Source: Trebouxia sp. TZW2008
Lineage: Eukaryota; Chlorophyta; Trebouxiophyceae; Trebouxiales; Trebouxiaceae
Assembly (NCBI GenBank): GCA_002118135.1
Contig: BDIU01000023.1
Coordinates: 1,296-65,295 of the forward strand
Reading direction: 5' to 3'
Length of the DNA stretch: 64,000 nucleotides
The stretch's first letter is position 1; every line of letters begins with the position of its first letter. The notes below the pieces were generated by a model. That model searched no databases. It saw only the letters and a program-made list of their open reading frames with translations, and was not told the origin of the DNA. The position numbers and the translations under genes were made by a program. Shown piece by piece: positions 12,701-23,355 of this stretch.

Positions 12701-14175
12701 CTGAGTTGCAGCTGTTATGCTGATTGCAAAACTGTGGCGCACAGCTTTTTGCACACTAATGCCAGGCAGTTGCATGTGCATGCCAACAACTTGAAAGGCG
12801 AGTGACGTGGTCTTGTCCTGCGGTTTTGCGCAATGTAGCAATGCATCTGACTTGTATGCTAGTTAGCTGCTGAACACCAGCTGACCTTATTGTGATACTC
12901 AGAATAAGGGCGTCTGGAGAGACAGAACTTGTGCCATATACACGTGGACATATGATCTATCATAGGTCTGTTGTTGATGCTACTCACCTCAGCACAGGCT
13001 TTTTGATCTGAGCTCAGCCGCTTGGATGCCAGCTCCTTCAGAGCATGATGCAGCACCAGGTATACACGTCAAACAAAGGCGGATGCATGCACATGCAAGC
13101 ATGTGAGAAGTTGAAAAGGCAGATTGCATGGCGCTGTGATGCTGTTCTGCTCCTGCTCTGTCTCGCAAAGCATGAGTCTGACATGCTACTCACCTCAGCA
13201 AAGGCTTTTTGATCTGAGCTCAGCCGCTTGGATGCCAGCTCCTTCAAAGCATGGTGCAACACCAGGTAAACGCGCCTGATGACCATTGTGTTCTGGTTCT
13301 GCATCTGCTGAAGAAGATCTGTGAACAGAGTGGGCCAAATTTTGGGGTAGTCAATCCTTGCGACTTTGGCAAAGACAACAGCCATCTGAACAGCTATCTG
13401 CATCACGAAGGCATGCTTTAGCTGTCTATAGACTTTTGAAATCATACTCTGCAATGCATAGTTGGTCGCAATAAGTCAAGCAATGAATTGTGACTGTTAT
13501 AGAGACGCAACAGGGGATCACGCAGACAATTTCAGATGTCAATGTTGTGTTGTCTGCTGAGTCACACCTGATTGTCTTCTTCAAGAATGAGTTGCAGAAG
13601 CTGACCACGCAAGTAGCTCTTCTCCGTATCCTCAAGATTCCTAGGCATCAGATGAACAACAGCTATTCACTAAGCAGTGGTTTGTCACGTGCTTGCTTAA
13701 CATACATGGCCTCTTTGCAGTCTTAAGCTTTGTGTGCAAGGTTGTACAGCAGTCACATGTAAAGCAATGGACTTGCCATGTTTCAAACCAACACATACAA
13801 GCTGTAGTCAGCGTCAGCAGCATCTTGTCATACCCTAGTCCGCCTCTGGGCCGCCAGCGTTTTGCTATTGTGTTTTTGAACTGCACTGCAGCCAGCCATC
13901 TGACACTGTGGTCGGCTTGCTTGTTCTTGAGAATCTCCTGCATGTTTTGCATATCCATTCGTGATTGCTCTGGACATGAACCTGGCAAGGAATGGGCATT
14001 TAGCAAGACTCACAGCGAGGCATGCACAGAAGTTTGGCCTTCGCTCATACTGCTCCAGTGCTGCCTCGGCTGACTTTTGTACAAGGGCATCGTGATTCAA
14101 TGACTGCTTGAGGCAATCGAATAGATTGTGGCTGTCCTCAGGACCCAGCGGAGGCAGTGCAGCCTGTGTTGCCAT
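3764..14175 (-). CDS. IPO11: Importin-11-like nuclear import receptor
   Basis: Twenty minus-strand exons give a complete protein of about 1046-1049 aa, close to the family's length: 14014-14175, 13834-13937, 13568-13640, 13194-13397, 12361-12507, 11751-11974, 11074-11269, 10192-10308, 9551-9670, 8767-9018, 8078-8271, 7619-7718, 7228-7356, 6876-6980, 6438-6567, 5846-5956, 5308-5463, 4544-4839, about 4100-4260, 3764-3932. All phases agree. The N-terminus has the importin-beta N-terminal signature (AEAALEQYERRPNF, then VRWLAAVQFKNTIAKRWR). Later hallmarks are VFAKVARIDYPKIWP, LRRRTGLLIGQWV, LLEDGLQLWV and a C-terminus ending LQQLQHMLAV. It is a Ran-dependent HEAT-repeat karyopherin. Partial copies of exons 4 and 6 lie in the following introns, and MITE copies lie in two introns. 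The donor of the last intron is ambiguous (GT at 4099 or GC at 4108). Confidence 0.93.
5632..5794 (+). mobile_element. Pogo-like MITE, copy 1
   Basis: A 163-bp element is flanked by TA on both sides (5630-5631 and 5795-5796). It starts CAGTGATTTTTCTTTGTAATG and ends near CATTG. The internal blocks GCTTTGGTTACCAAGAAA, TTGTCCTTA and GGACAAT recur in the other copies. It sits in an importin-11 intron. A terminal CAGT inside TA target sites is typical of pogo/Tigger-type non-autonomous elements. It has no coding capacity. Confidence 0.75.
7130..7185 (+). mobile_element. Degraded MITE fragment of the same family
   Basis: The segment GATTGGTCCCCAACTGCGCT followed by GTCCTTTTAATCAGAATGTC resembles the internal end of the MITE (ATTGGCTACCAATGGCGTTG, then GTCCTTACATCGAGATTGTC). 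Only one end is recognisable and no target-site duplication is left. It lies in an importin-11 intron. Confidence 0.4.
11594..11670 (-). repeat. Partial copy of importin-11 exon 6
   Basis: This is a near-copy of 11755-11832, offset by 161 bp. It re-encodes the peptide QLAVMLDWGLIKLAKVVANV of exon 6 (exon version QLAVMLDRGLIKLAKVVTNV) in the downstream intron. It lacks the exon's donor context in the same register and runs to a stop, so I read it as a partial exon duplication rather than a used exon. Confidence 0.8.
12978..13068 (-). repeat. Partial copy of importin-11 exon 4 with its 5' splice site
   Basis: This is a copy of 13185-13275, offset by 207 bp. It re-encodes the end of exon 4 (LHHALKELASKRLSSDQKAC, exon version ...SSDQKAF) and the same GTGAGTAGC donor. 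It has no acceptor of its own, so it lies in the intron as a spare donor. If used with the exon 4 acceptor it would alter the protein. Confidence 0.85.
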
Positions 14176-15118
14176 CTTGATGCTCGCGCTTTTGAGAAAG
14201 CAGTGCGATCCACTCTGATTGATCAGCGATCTCAATGCACCACACACAACGCAAATGGAGCCTCTATGGCGCTGAAAGAGCTACGCACTGAATGTCGTTC
14301 ACAACAAGCGACCAACACAGCATGCGATTGACAGAGCAGTCGCACGAGGCCGATAACGCAGGCAGCACTGCGCTTTCAATGCGTTCCCGCAGGACGGTCG
14401 ATGAAAGATGCACTAAGGCTTGACTAGCAACAGGCAGAATCAGTTTCCGCAGCAAGCGGAGATGAACGAAGCAACACATCAGCGCAGCATGATAGCATGG
14501 ACCCTCAGCATGCACTCATAGCATGGACCCTTGGCATGACCCCTGCCATGACCCCACAGCATAACACCTAGCAAGAGCTGCTTTACGAGACTCTTAGCTT
14601 GGACACGCCAGGCGTTTGGGAAGAGACACATGCTCAAGCTGCCCCAACATGTTCGGGTGATGGCACCGACATATCTCAAGCTCAAACATTCAAACTACTT
14701 CTGACTCTCTAATTTGCAATTGCGGCATTTGCATGAGGCACTCCTGCTGACTGCTTCGCTGGTCAACGGTTCCCAACGTGGAGCATTCCATGTGAGTGCA
14801 GTCTGACATCACCCATGCAGTGCCTGGCAAAATGCTATGCATGTACAGTACGCAATCGTCTACAGAGTGCTAGCGCTGCTGTGCGCGCTGAGCATTTGAA
14901 CGGCACGATAGCTCAGGCGTGGGCTAGCGATACTGAGATGATACAGTCCTACAGGGCTGCACAGTGTCATATTCAGTGATTGCGAGCACAAAAGGTCAAT
15001 CTAATTTGCCAATTATAGTCAGACAGGCGTTTAGGGCTGAGTAGGGCTTCGCCTGCAGGTGCCGCCCCACTGCTTGCACAGGTCGCGACCAGCAAAAGCT
15101 GTCACGACGTAGCAAGCC
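14176..15118. promoter_or_regulatory. Divergent intergenic region, importin-11 / eIF3i
   Basis: This 943-bp gap separates the start codons of importin-11 (-) and eIF3i (+). It must hold both 5' UTRs and promoters. A GCATGGACCC-rich imperfect repeat is seen at about 14490-14570. No clear TATA box or gene was found. Confidence 0.4.
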
Positions 15119-18100
15119 ATGAAGCCGTACTTGCTCAAGGGGCACGAGAGGCCTTTGAACTTCCTCAAGTGAGACATCGCACAACTTACCTGTCCTCTGC
15201 ATGGGGGACACCCGCTAATAACAGTATTTGTTCACGCACTGCAGGTTCAACCGTGAGGGTGACTTGCTGATCAGTTGTGCAAAGGTAAACAACTGGCAAG
15301 CATTGCGGTTGCTAGATTTGAGCTGCTGAAAGAGTCGAGCTGATGTACAGTGCCTGCTGACTGCAGGATCACCGTCCAACACTATGGTTTTCTGACGATG
15401 GGTACAGAGTAGGAACCTACAACGGTCACAATGGCGCAGTTTGGACCTGTGATCTCACATGTGAGTCAGCGAACCTTCATGCATCGCTACCATACTATGC
15501 ACTATGGGGCGCAGCTGCGCAGCTTCTTCCAGTTCAAGCAAACCTGTGCGCTGCCTTACAGGGGATTCAGAAAGGCTTCTCACAGCATCAGCAGACTCCT
15601 CCGTCAAGCTATGGGACGTTGCATCTGGCAAAGACTTGTTCACATTCAAGTCTCAGGAGCCATGCAGAGCAGTAGCGTTTTCAGTCGGAGACAGAATGGC
15701 AGCGTACTCAACAGATCAGTTTATGGGTCAGCCATCAGCTATCCATCTAGTCAACATTGCAGATGACCTTTCGCAGCAGAAAGCTGACGTCATCAAGTCT
15801 CTCAGTGGCCCTAAAGGCAGAATCACTAGAGTAGCGTGGACAGATTTGAACAGAACGCTCGTCTCTGCTGGTGAAGATGGCTTTGTCAGGCGATGGGATG
15901 TTGAGGTGTGTCCAGTAACGACTTTCAAAGCACATATTTTGTGATGACATGCATCTCTCCATTACACATCTTCGCGCCACATGACAGAAGTCATCACATG
16001 CATCGTCTCATAAAAGCAATGCTACTGCCTATGGGGGCACCTCACATCCCTGTCAGGACAGCTCAAGGCACAGGCTGCATCCGTGCTGGTGACTTGCCTG
16101 CTGGTGTGTAGGCTGCATCTCATGCCGATGCTTTCTCACGATACTGCTGTGCTTTGTGTCTGCTGGCTCACAGCTGGTCAACAAGGCTTGCATCTGCTTT
16201 CAGACAGTATTGCTGTGCATCCTGTCTGCTGGCTTACAACGGTCGACAAGGCTTGCATCTGCTTTTAGACAGTGTTGCCTTGCACTGTGTCTGCTGGCTG
16301 ACAGCGGTTAGCAATGCTTGCATCTGCTTTCAAACAATCTTGCTGTGCGTTGTGTCCGCTGGCTAACAGCAGTCGACAAAGCTTGCAGGATGTTGGACAC
16401 TAGACTGCCCAAGATCATGTTGTCTGGCCACGATTGGTTGTTCAAACCGTGCAGGTCGGCCTGGGATCTGGAATGACATTGTTGTGTGAGACTTTCAGTT
16501 CAATACCACACATCCTTACAAAGACGCTCAGGACAAGGCTACCTGGCGAGACAGGATTTGAGCCACACACCCCCCTAGCACATGTCATGGAATTTGTAAT
16601 TATCATTTTGAATATGATCTTGCCAGCCTGTGTCTGCAGACTGGCAAGATCACAGCAGAGAACAGGATACATGACGCAGACATCAAGGACCTGCGGTTTA
16701 GCAAAGATGGTACACACTTCATCACAGCATCAGGGGACAGAACGTCCAAGATTGTGGACGCTCAGGACCTTCAGGTCATGAAGGAGTTTGCCTTTGAGCG
16801 GCCAGCAAATGCAGCAGACATGTCACCAATAGCAGATCATGTAAGTCTCAGCTTGCAAAACCTGTGTGGCTGCTGCAGCATCCAACTCTCAGCCGCTCAA
16901 GCCTTGTGTTTTGTTGTTTACAATGAGCTTGAGCTGTCCGCCATACCTGTGTTGCTGGTGCATCAGGCAAACATCAGGTGTTGAAGCCCTGTGCGTTGCT
17001 GTATCATTTGCAATCAGTCTTGTCTGCTACACCTCTATAGCTGGTGCATGGTGCCAAGATGAGCTGCTGAACTCCTGTGGGTCATAGCGCCATCTGCAAC
17101 TCAATCTCACATTCCGTCAAGGTGTGACCTATAATATCATGCTTTGTGGCAGCCTTAAAGTACTGAAAATTTGGAAGCTGTTTGTTGCAGGTTGTTGTTG
17201 GTGGTGGACAGGAAGCCTCACAAGTCACAACCACAGCTGGAAAGGCTGGCAGATTTGAGAGCAGATTCTTCCACAAGGTACAATCTTTTCTCTTTATAAA
17301 GACTGCGTTGTTTTTCAAGAACATTGTTCTTATACCAAATTGTCCTTCCTCAGAGGCGCCACTGCAGCCAGAATGCAGTCATTGCTTCACAATTGCCTGT
17401 CCTTGCGGCAAGAGAAAGTCCCTGTATCAAGTGTCCTTATAAAAACAACATACTGTACATAAAGCACTCATGCTGTGGTCATAAAGCATTGCTTGACAGT
17501 CTTAGCATAGCCCTCAAGCCCATGCTGAATGAGCAGTGTTTGTACTCTGCATCACACATACTGCAGACTACTATGTACAAGGTCCTCTCTTCCTTGCATG
17601 TTCAATGCAAATGATTTGGGTTAACACAGGACCAAACTGGTCGCACATAGTTGATTGCTGCGATACATACCTAGCTGGGCCTGCTGAGCCTGTCCATTAT
17701 GCATTATGCATTATGGATGAACGTAAAGGAATCAAGTACTAGAGCTTGTTTCTCATGCCAGCTTGTAAGACATTTGCTGAAGATCTGTGACAAATTGATC
17801 TGCGCTGCTAATGGCAGGTGTATCAAGAAGAGTTTGGCACTGTCAGAGGGCACTTTGGCCCTGTTAACGCAGTAGCCTTCCATCCAGATGGGCGCAGGCA
17901 AGCACCTAGCATATTGCTGCCGCCTTTGTTGCAATTCTTGCATTGCAGATGCTGCTTAGCACACAGCATACTGGTGTTGAACTCATTGTAATTCTGGCAT
18001 TGCAGATGCTGCTTAGCATACAGCATGCTATTGCTAGACTCATTGTATTTGCTGCACCGTGGATGCTCCTTAGCATGCAGTATACTGTCGCTGTACTTGT

Positions 18101-18405
18101 TGCAATTGCTGCAATGCGGACGCTGCTTAGCACACAGCAGACTGCTGCTGCTGCACTCGCTGCAACTCTTGCATTGCAGACGCTGCTTAGCATCCAGCAT
18201 ACTGTTGCTGGTTGCGCTTGGCAAGAAGAACAGCTTTAAGCTCAGCAATCTACATCAAGCCCAGGTGCACGTTGCTCTTTGAAGAAACGTTTGATGATTG
18301 AGATGTCTGTGCTGCAGCTTTGTGACTGGAGGTGAAGACGGGTATGTCCGGCTACAGCATTTTGATGCCACGTACTTCAACTTGCTGAACCGACAGGAGT
18401 TGTGA
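15119..18405 (+). CDS. EIF3I: Translation initiation factor eIF3 subunit I
   Basis: Eight exons give a 327-aa protein: 15119-15168, 15245-15284, 15367-15460, 15562-15905, 16640-16840, 17191-17277, 17818-17897 and 18318-18405. All phases agree and the length equals the family norm of about 325. It starts [17 protein letters not shown] and contains WD40 blades ([73 protein letters not shown]). It is the WD-repeat propeller subunit of eIF3 and acts in 43S/48S initiation in the cytosol. The last intron has a GC donor (GCAAGC). Intron 4 carries a 65-bp array, intron 7 a 57-bp array, and intron 6 starts with a MITE. The short last exon restores the Arg-Ser codon ([12 protein letters not shown]). 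Confidence 0.96.
16136..16385 (+). repeat. 65-bp tandem array in eIF3i intron 4
   Basis: About four units with period 65 bp share TGTCTGCTGGCT, a region like GGTCGACAAGGCTTGCATCT and GCTTTCAGAC. Part of the unit resembles the intron's own acceptor (TGTGTCTGCAGACTGGCAAG at 16630-16649), so the array may have grown from that junction. Confidence 0.8.
17281..17455 (+). mobile_element. Pogo-like MITE, copy 2, at the 5' end of eIF3i intron 6
   Basis: The element is about 175 bp and is flanked by TA at 17279-17280 and 17456-17457. It begins CAATCTTTTCTCTTTATAAA and ends ...AACATACTG, with the family's internal TTGTCCTT and GAATGCAGTCATTG blocks. The upstream TA overlaps the intron's GT donor (17278-17279): the donor reads G|TA, so the T comes from the target site. 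Confidence 0.78.
17898..18225 (+). repeat. 57-bp tandem array in eIF3i intron 7
   Basis: About five to six units of about 57-60 bp have the core TTGCATTGCAG|ATGCTGCTTAGCACACAGCA. Several units keep a pyrimidine-rich AG that looks like an acceptor. The array fills most of the 420-bp GC-AG intron before the last eIF3i exon, and starts right at the GC donor. Confidence 0.85.
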
Positions 18406-18932
18406 AATAGCACTGCAGCAGCAGTGACAGCAATGAGGGAGCCATAGGCTCTATCAAGCTAGGCTTTCCACCTCTGCAGTGCCACCTCTGGCTGCCACCT
18501 GTTGCTGGAGGCAGACGCTCGATCAAATTTGGCCTGAGGCTCAGCACAATGATGTTTGCTGTTGAGTCATGCTCCCATTCGCCTCGGGTTCCAGTGTTTT
18601 CAAGCTCCCTGAAACAAGTTCATGTCGCGCTGTGACAGGAAATTTTAAAATGAATGCTTTTGTGCTTTTGATGTAATGACGTATCATCATCAGTCAATAC
18701 TGGTCCTTATATACACATTTGCATGAGTGACCACTGCCTCAACGTCATGGACTAATAGTCATTGCATTGCCGTTGTATGCAATCATGATCATGAATATAG
18801 GCCTATATTACTGATCAGCCTTGTAACAAGGCCCTTGTTGGCTGCCTAAAGCATGTGCAAATCTTCTTCTCCACAGTGCATGCTTTGACATGACACCTTT
18901 TGCACAGCGTTTAGGGCAGAAGCCACAAATCA
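18406..18932. other. Intergenic region between eIF3i and F-box gene
   Basis: This holds the eIF3i 3' UTR and the upstream region of the next gene, with TATATACACATTTGCATGAG-type AT-rich stretches at 18700-18800. No ORF is worth calling. Confidence 0.4.
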
Positions 18933-21900
18933 ATGGCCTGCGCTGCTGTTCTTATACCGTGTCAAAGCGGCGCTGCTGAGGTGCTGCCGCAAGACATTGT
19001 AGTCGACGAAGTCTTGCAGGTAACTGCACGTGGCTTTGCAGCAAGACTTGCACCGCTGCTGGTCGTCACCCGCTTTTACCACGTGCAGGGACCCTTGGTA
19101 TGTACAAAACTGACTTCAAGTCGACATCTGCATTGGTCCGCAGCATCGTCTACTGAGCAGGTGGGACACCCGAAGTCGCATGTATTGCTGTTCAGTCTGG
19201 CCCTATCACTCAGCAGGTCTGTGCCTCAGGTCAATCAAGTAGCCTCATCCGCTGTGGGGTTCATGATCCATGGCGATGCTCTGATCACACAGACGACAAG
19301 CCCTGCAGCTGTCAAAGACCTGTTGTCTGAGGTGCAGACCAGCCTAGATCAGCTCTCTGCATTCAGTCCGGCAGTCAGCTCCGTGGTGACAGTCAAGCCA
19401 AGGACTTCCCAAGTACCTGTAGGCACTCTACCCGCCATGTTGACGCAGCCTACACAAGCAGCACAGAGTGATGCAGCAGCAGCTCGCACGCTCACAGCTC
19501 CATCACGACAGCGTCGGCAAGCTGCCAACTTACCTGCGTCTCAGGCCCCTGATGCAAGGCATGCAGACAACACAGTCTCAAGCAGTGCCAGCGTCTGTGA
19601 ACAAGCAGCCCCATCAAGTGGGCTTACCATGTTTGATTCGCCACAGCTTCCCGGAATGGACCAATCTGCAGCTGTGCCTGCCTCAGATGTGGCAGGACTG
19701 TCAGATCAGTGGGCAAACATGCAACCTGAGCTGCTTGGCAATGTCTTGCAACAGGTCAGCTGGAGTGGCAGAGAAGCCATTGCGCTTACAGCCATTTGCA
19801 GGTCAGCTCAATTGCACATAGCAGGTGCCAGCATAGGAGTACAGCTTAGCAACAGTGATTGCAGAGTGGTCAACTCTGCACACATCTGACTCTCTGTTGT
19901 GCTGCACAGCCCTGTCCTTGTTACTCTTCGTCAGAGAGATCACCACACTCTCTGCTTCAAAGATTGATTCTCTGAAAGACTGAGAGTCACATTTGATGCA
20001 TCGGCGCTAGTAGCTTGTACATTTCACCAATTCCACTGCATTTCGTGATGCACACTCTTAAGATTATATGCATATGGCGTGGTATGTTTCGCAAACTGAG
20101 TGTGTGCATGATGATTCACTGCTGAGCTTTGATATCCACAATGTCATTGTGAATGACTGCTCGCACACAGGTCATGGCGTAGCACAGTGACAGCAGACCA
20201 GCAGTTTCTGAAGCAGGTCGATGTCAGGATTGACCCAAGGACCCCATTGCACAACACTCAGCTACTTTGCGATTGCTGCCGAGGGATGTCATTCATCGTG
20301 CAGCAGTCTAGACACAGGCAATTGCCCCTGCCAAGGGTCATTGAAAAGGTGCGCTTTACAGCTTTGTGGCATCATCAAGTTGCCGGAGGACTGCACAAAT
20401 GGTCTGGGCGCTGCTGACTTCTGAAGACACTTTACTGGTTTTGCTTTGATAGTTGCTGCACGGATGGCCAGATTCAGGTTGATCAGGTTGTTACTGTTGT
20501 TGTATTTGATGTTGTCGCTGCCATTAGTCTCAGCAATGCTTAACTGATCTCCTGACCCACATCTAGCACTGGCTTCAATACGCAGCTGTGACATCTGCTG
20601 CAAACAGCATCTGGCGGCACCATCTCTGCAAGTATCTGCATGGCACAGATCATATTGTCATCACTGTCATCATAGTCAAGATCATTACTTAGCTCATCTT
20701 CTGACCCACGTTTCAGCACTGGCTTCAACATGTGCCTGTGATCACCACTGCAGGACGCATCTGACGTTGTCATCTCTGCAAGTGTCTGCATCGCACAGAT
20801 CATGTTACTGTCATCGTCGTCATCAGCATCATCACCACTGAACTGATCTTCTGACCCTCATCTTACCACTGGCTCCAACATGTGCCTGTGATCACTACTG
20901 CAGGCTGCATCTGGCGGCAACATCTCTGCAAGCGTCTGCATGGCACAGGTCACAGAACGCAGGGACTTATGTTGTTGTCACCCTCATCATTAAGACCGTC
21001 ACTACCCAAGTGATTGACTGATCTTCTCACCCGCATTTTAGCACCGGCCTCCACATGTACCCTTGATCACTACTGCAGGCAGCATCTGGCGGCAACATCT
21101 CTGCAAGTGTGTGCGTGGCACAGATCACAGAAGGCAGGGGTGATGCGTCAGCAGCGCTCAAGTACTGGAGCAGGGCAGCCAAGCTGGGTCACCCAGAGGC
21201 TCAATTCAGACTTGGGCGGGTAAGAACAGCAGTGCATTGTCATTTTTGGTATTCAGTACGCAAGAAGATAACAAGTCTGCGCCGTTGGTCTTCACACCAG
21301 GAGCCTTTACTCATAGCGACAGCCAGGAACTGAATACGCAAGTATTGCAGAGCAACAGTCATTAAAGCAAAGAGCATGGTGTTTATGGTCTTTCAACGAA
21401 GAACAACAATCTCTGTCAAGCTCACACGCCAAAATGGTGGCATTGCCTTTGTGACAAGCATCACAAGTTCTCTACATTTTGCAGGGGGATTGTTGCATGC
21501 TGATTGCCACAGTGGCTTTGCTTGTTTATGTTGCTTGTAGTGAGCAACGCGTAATAAGAAGTCCACCACATGGGCGTGGATTGTGCTTGCTTCAGGCATG
21601 CTATGAGAGCAATTGTCTTGCATCAGATGCCAAAGCCATGTTGTGCATTGCTGCAGGCATACTTTGAGAGCAACATCTTTTGCATCAGATATCAAATCGG
21701 TGTGGTGGGTTTGTTGCAAGCATGCTATGAGGGCAATGCTCCTGCATCAGATTCCAGTCTTTGTTGTGTGCTTGCTTCAAGCATGCTACAGAGAGCGATT
21801 GCTCATATCAGAGGTCTAATCTGAGTTGTGCATTGCTGCAGGGATGCTATGAGGGCAGTGGCCTTGCTCCAGATGCCAAAGATGCCCTGTTATGGCTGGA

Positions 21901-22513
21901 CAGGGCACCCAAAAATCTGCTGGTTTCAAAATTTCAACTCTCAAGTCTGCTGAGTGCATTTGTGTTGTGCTTGCTTCAGGCATGCTATGAGGGCAATGGC
22001 CTTGCACCAGATGCCAGAGATTCCCTATTATGGCTAGGCAGGGCACCTGAAAATCTGCCGGTCTTAAAAGCTTCAAGTCTTCAGTGCACTTATGTTTTGC
22101 TTCAGGCATGCTATGAGGGCAATGGCCTTGCACCAGATGCTGAAGATGCCCTATTATGGCTAGGCAGGGCGACCAAGACCTTGCTCGCCGTTGATGTCTC
22201 GGACATGAGCGTAGAGTCCATGACCAACGTGTCATCAGCGAGCCTAATTTCAAGGCGAGCTCAGCTGCGCCGTAACAGACAGCTGGGCTTGGTTGGCAGT
22301 CCCTACAGCAGCTTTCAGACAGAAGCAAGTATGTTTGAAGGGGAGGTGTTGGCAAAAGCTGCTTTGCTTTTGGGCTTCTTACACTTAGATGGAGAAGCCA
22401 CCAAATTTGATGCAGCAGAGGCTCTCAAATGGTTCAAGGTGGCCCTGCTGAATGATTGCGCTGAGGCTGAACGAATCATAGGCACACTGTTCAACACAGG
22501 CCAGTATGGATGA
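18933..22513 (+). CDS. F-box and Sel1-repeat protein
   Basis: The first exon is open from the ATG at 18933 and ends at 19801. A GT-AG intron (19802-20170) splits an Arg codon and gives the F-box ELLGNVLQQVSWSGREAI followed by ICRSWRSTVTADQQFLK. Sel1 (TPR-like) repeats follow. One exon ends at 21219 (GDASAALKYWSRAAKLGHPE, AQFRLGR). Further repeats reach the stop at 22513 (ACYEGNGLAPDAEDALLWLG, FDAAEALKWFKVALLNDCAE, then IIGTLFNTGQYG). The layout resembles plant F-box/Sel1 proteins, which are probably SCF adaptors. Exon borders at 20340-21060 and 21600-22100 are uncertain because each Sel1 exon is surrounded by tandem partial copies. The N-terminal 200 residues are low-complexity, and small introns may be hidden there. 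Confidence 0.72.
20540..21130 (+). repeat. Tandem copies of a Sel1-exon acceptor region
   Basis: Four imperfect copies (about 20540-20650, 20690-20800, 20840-20950, 21020-21130) share CTGATCTTCTGACCCAC, AGCACTGGCTTCAACATGTG, then CTGCAG and GCATCTGGCGGCAACATCTC TGCAAGTGTCTGCATGGCA. Only the last runs into the intact Sel1 exon. Spacing is about 120-190 bp because the linkers vary. Confidence 0.85.
21590..22190 (+). repeat. Seven reiterated Sel1 exon starts
   Basis: The motif CAGGCATGCTATGAGGGCAA recurs near 21596, 21655, 21716, 21776, 21839, 21976 and 22103. The first four copies are about 60 bp apart and decayed (CAGATGCCAAAG only). The last three are long and encode YEGxGLAPDAxDALLWLxRA. 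Confidence 0.88.
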
Positions 22514-23355
22514 GGCTTGCTGTTTGCCTAGGGCATCAGGCACGCTTGTTGGTTGCTGTTGTTTCAGACTCACAGGTCACTTGGGCGTGGGAGTGTCTGT
22601 GACACCACCCGCACTTCAGCTGCTTTGTATGCCACACAGTTGCGCGCAAGGAATTGTCATTACAGTTGTCTTGATGGTTGCTTAAGGCCTGAGCCCAGGC
22701 ACCATGATCAGACACATTTGGATGGCTGCTGTTGTTCAGCTTCAGATTTCAGTGGCTCAGGTATCCTCAAGGCTGTTGTTCCTGCAAGCTTTCTCTACCC
22801 TTTGGCTTGATTTCTACGCTGCTTGTGGGAAGAGCTGGTTGCTAGCCCAGGCAGAGAAGCTCAAGACCGACAGTGTGAGTTGTTGCCTCGCGCCAGCTGC
22901 TTCTAATTTTTACAGCAAGGTCGGACAAGGTTTGAAGTGTTTGAGGAAACAAACTTGTTGCAAATGTATCAGAGCCTGGCCCTTGCCCTGTACATTAGTA
23001 CCTAACTGTTTGTACGAAGCCTGCCTAGTTACCCGCTTTCCCTGCTCATCAATGAGCTCTTTTAAAAATTGCTTGCATCTTGAACTGTTCTGTAACTTTC
23101 TTTGCAGTGCGTGCTTTAAGAAGCTGCTGTGTCTTTGAGCAAGCGCCACTTGAGCATAGCATTGTCAGTTGGGTCATGATTTCGGCTGTCAGCGGCTAAG
23201 CATCAAAGGCGCCCAGCTACCTCATGTGGACACACTGAAAGGTTTTCGTAAGATTTCGTAATCATGTCAATAGCATGTCTGCGATTTGTATGCGCAGGCT
23301 TTGCGCGATCAGGCGACAAACGCCCACGTTCCGGTCGCCGTGAACGAAGCAAGAG
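22514..23355. other. Intergenic region, no gene supported
   Basis: A 144-codon open frame at 22704-23138 (+) is Cys/Leu-rich, has no recognisable motif and no splice partners I trust. I leave it uncalled. A DMT transporter starts downstream. Confidence 0.35.

Noticed and set aside
20540..20803. Minus-strand acidic repeat ORF over the Sel1 acceptor copies
   Set aside because: It is antisense to the duplicated Sel1 acceptor regions, which explain the periodicity.
16136..22190. CRISPR-like spacing of repeats
   Set aside because: Units are fully tandem without unique spacers and lie in eukaryotic introns; there are no cas genes.
22704..23138. 144-codon Cys/Leu-rich ORF
   Set aside because: No motif, no flanking exons, composition typical of chance frames in this Cys/TGC-rich DNA.
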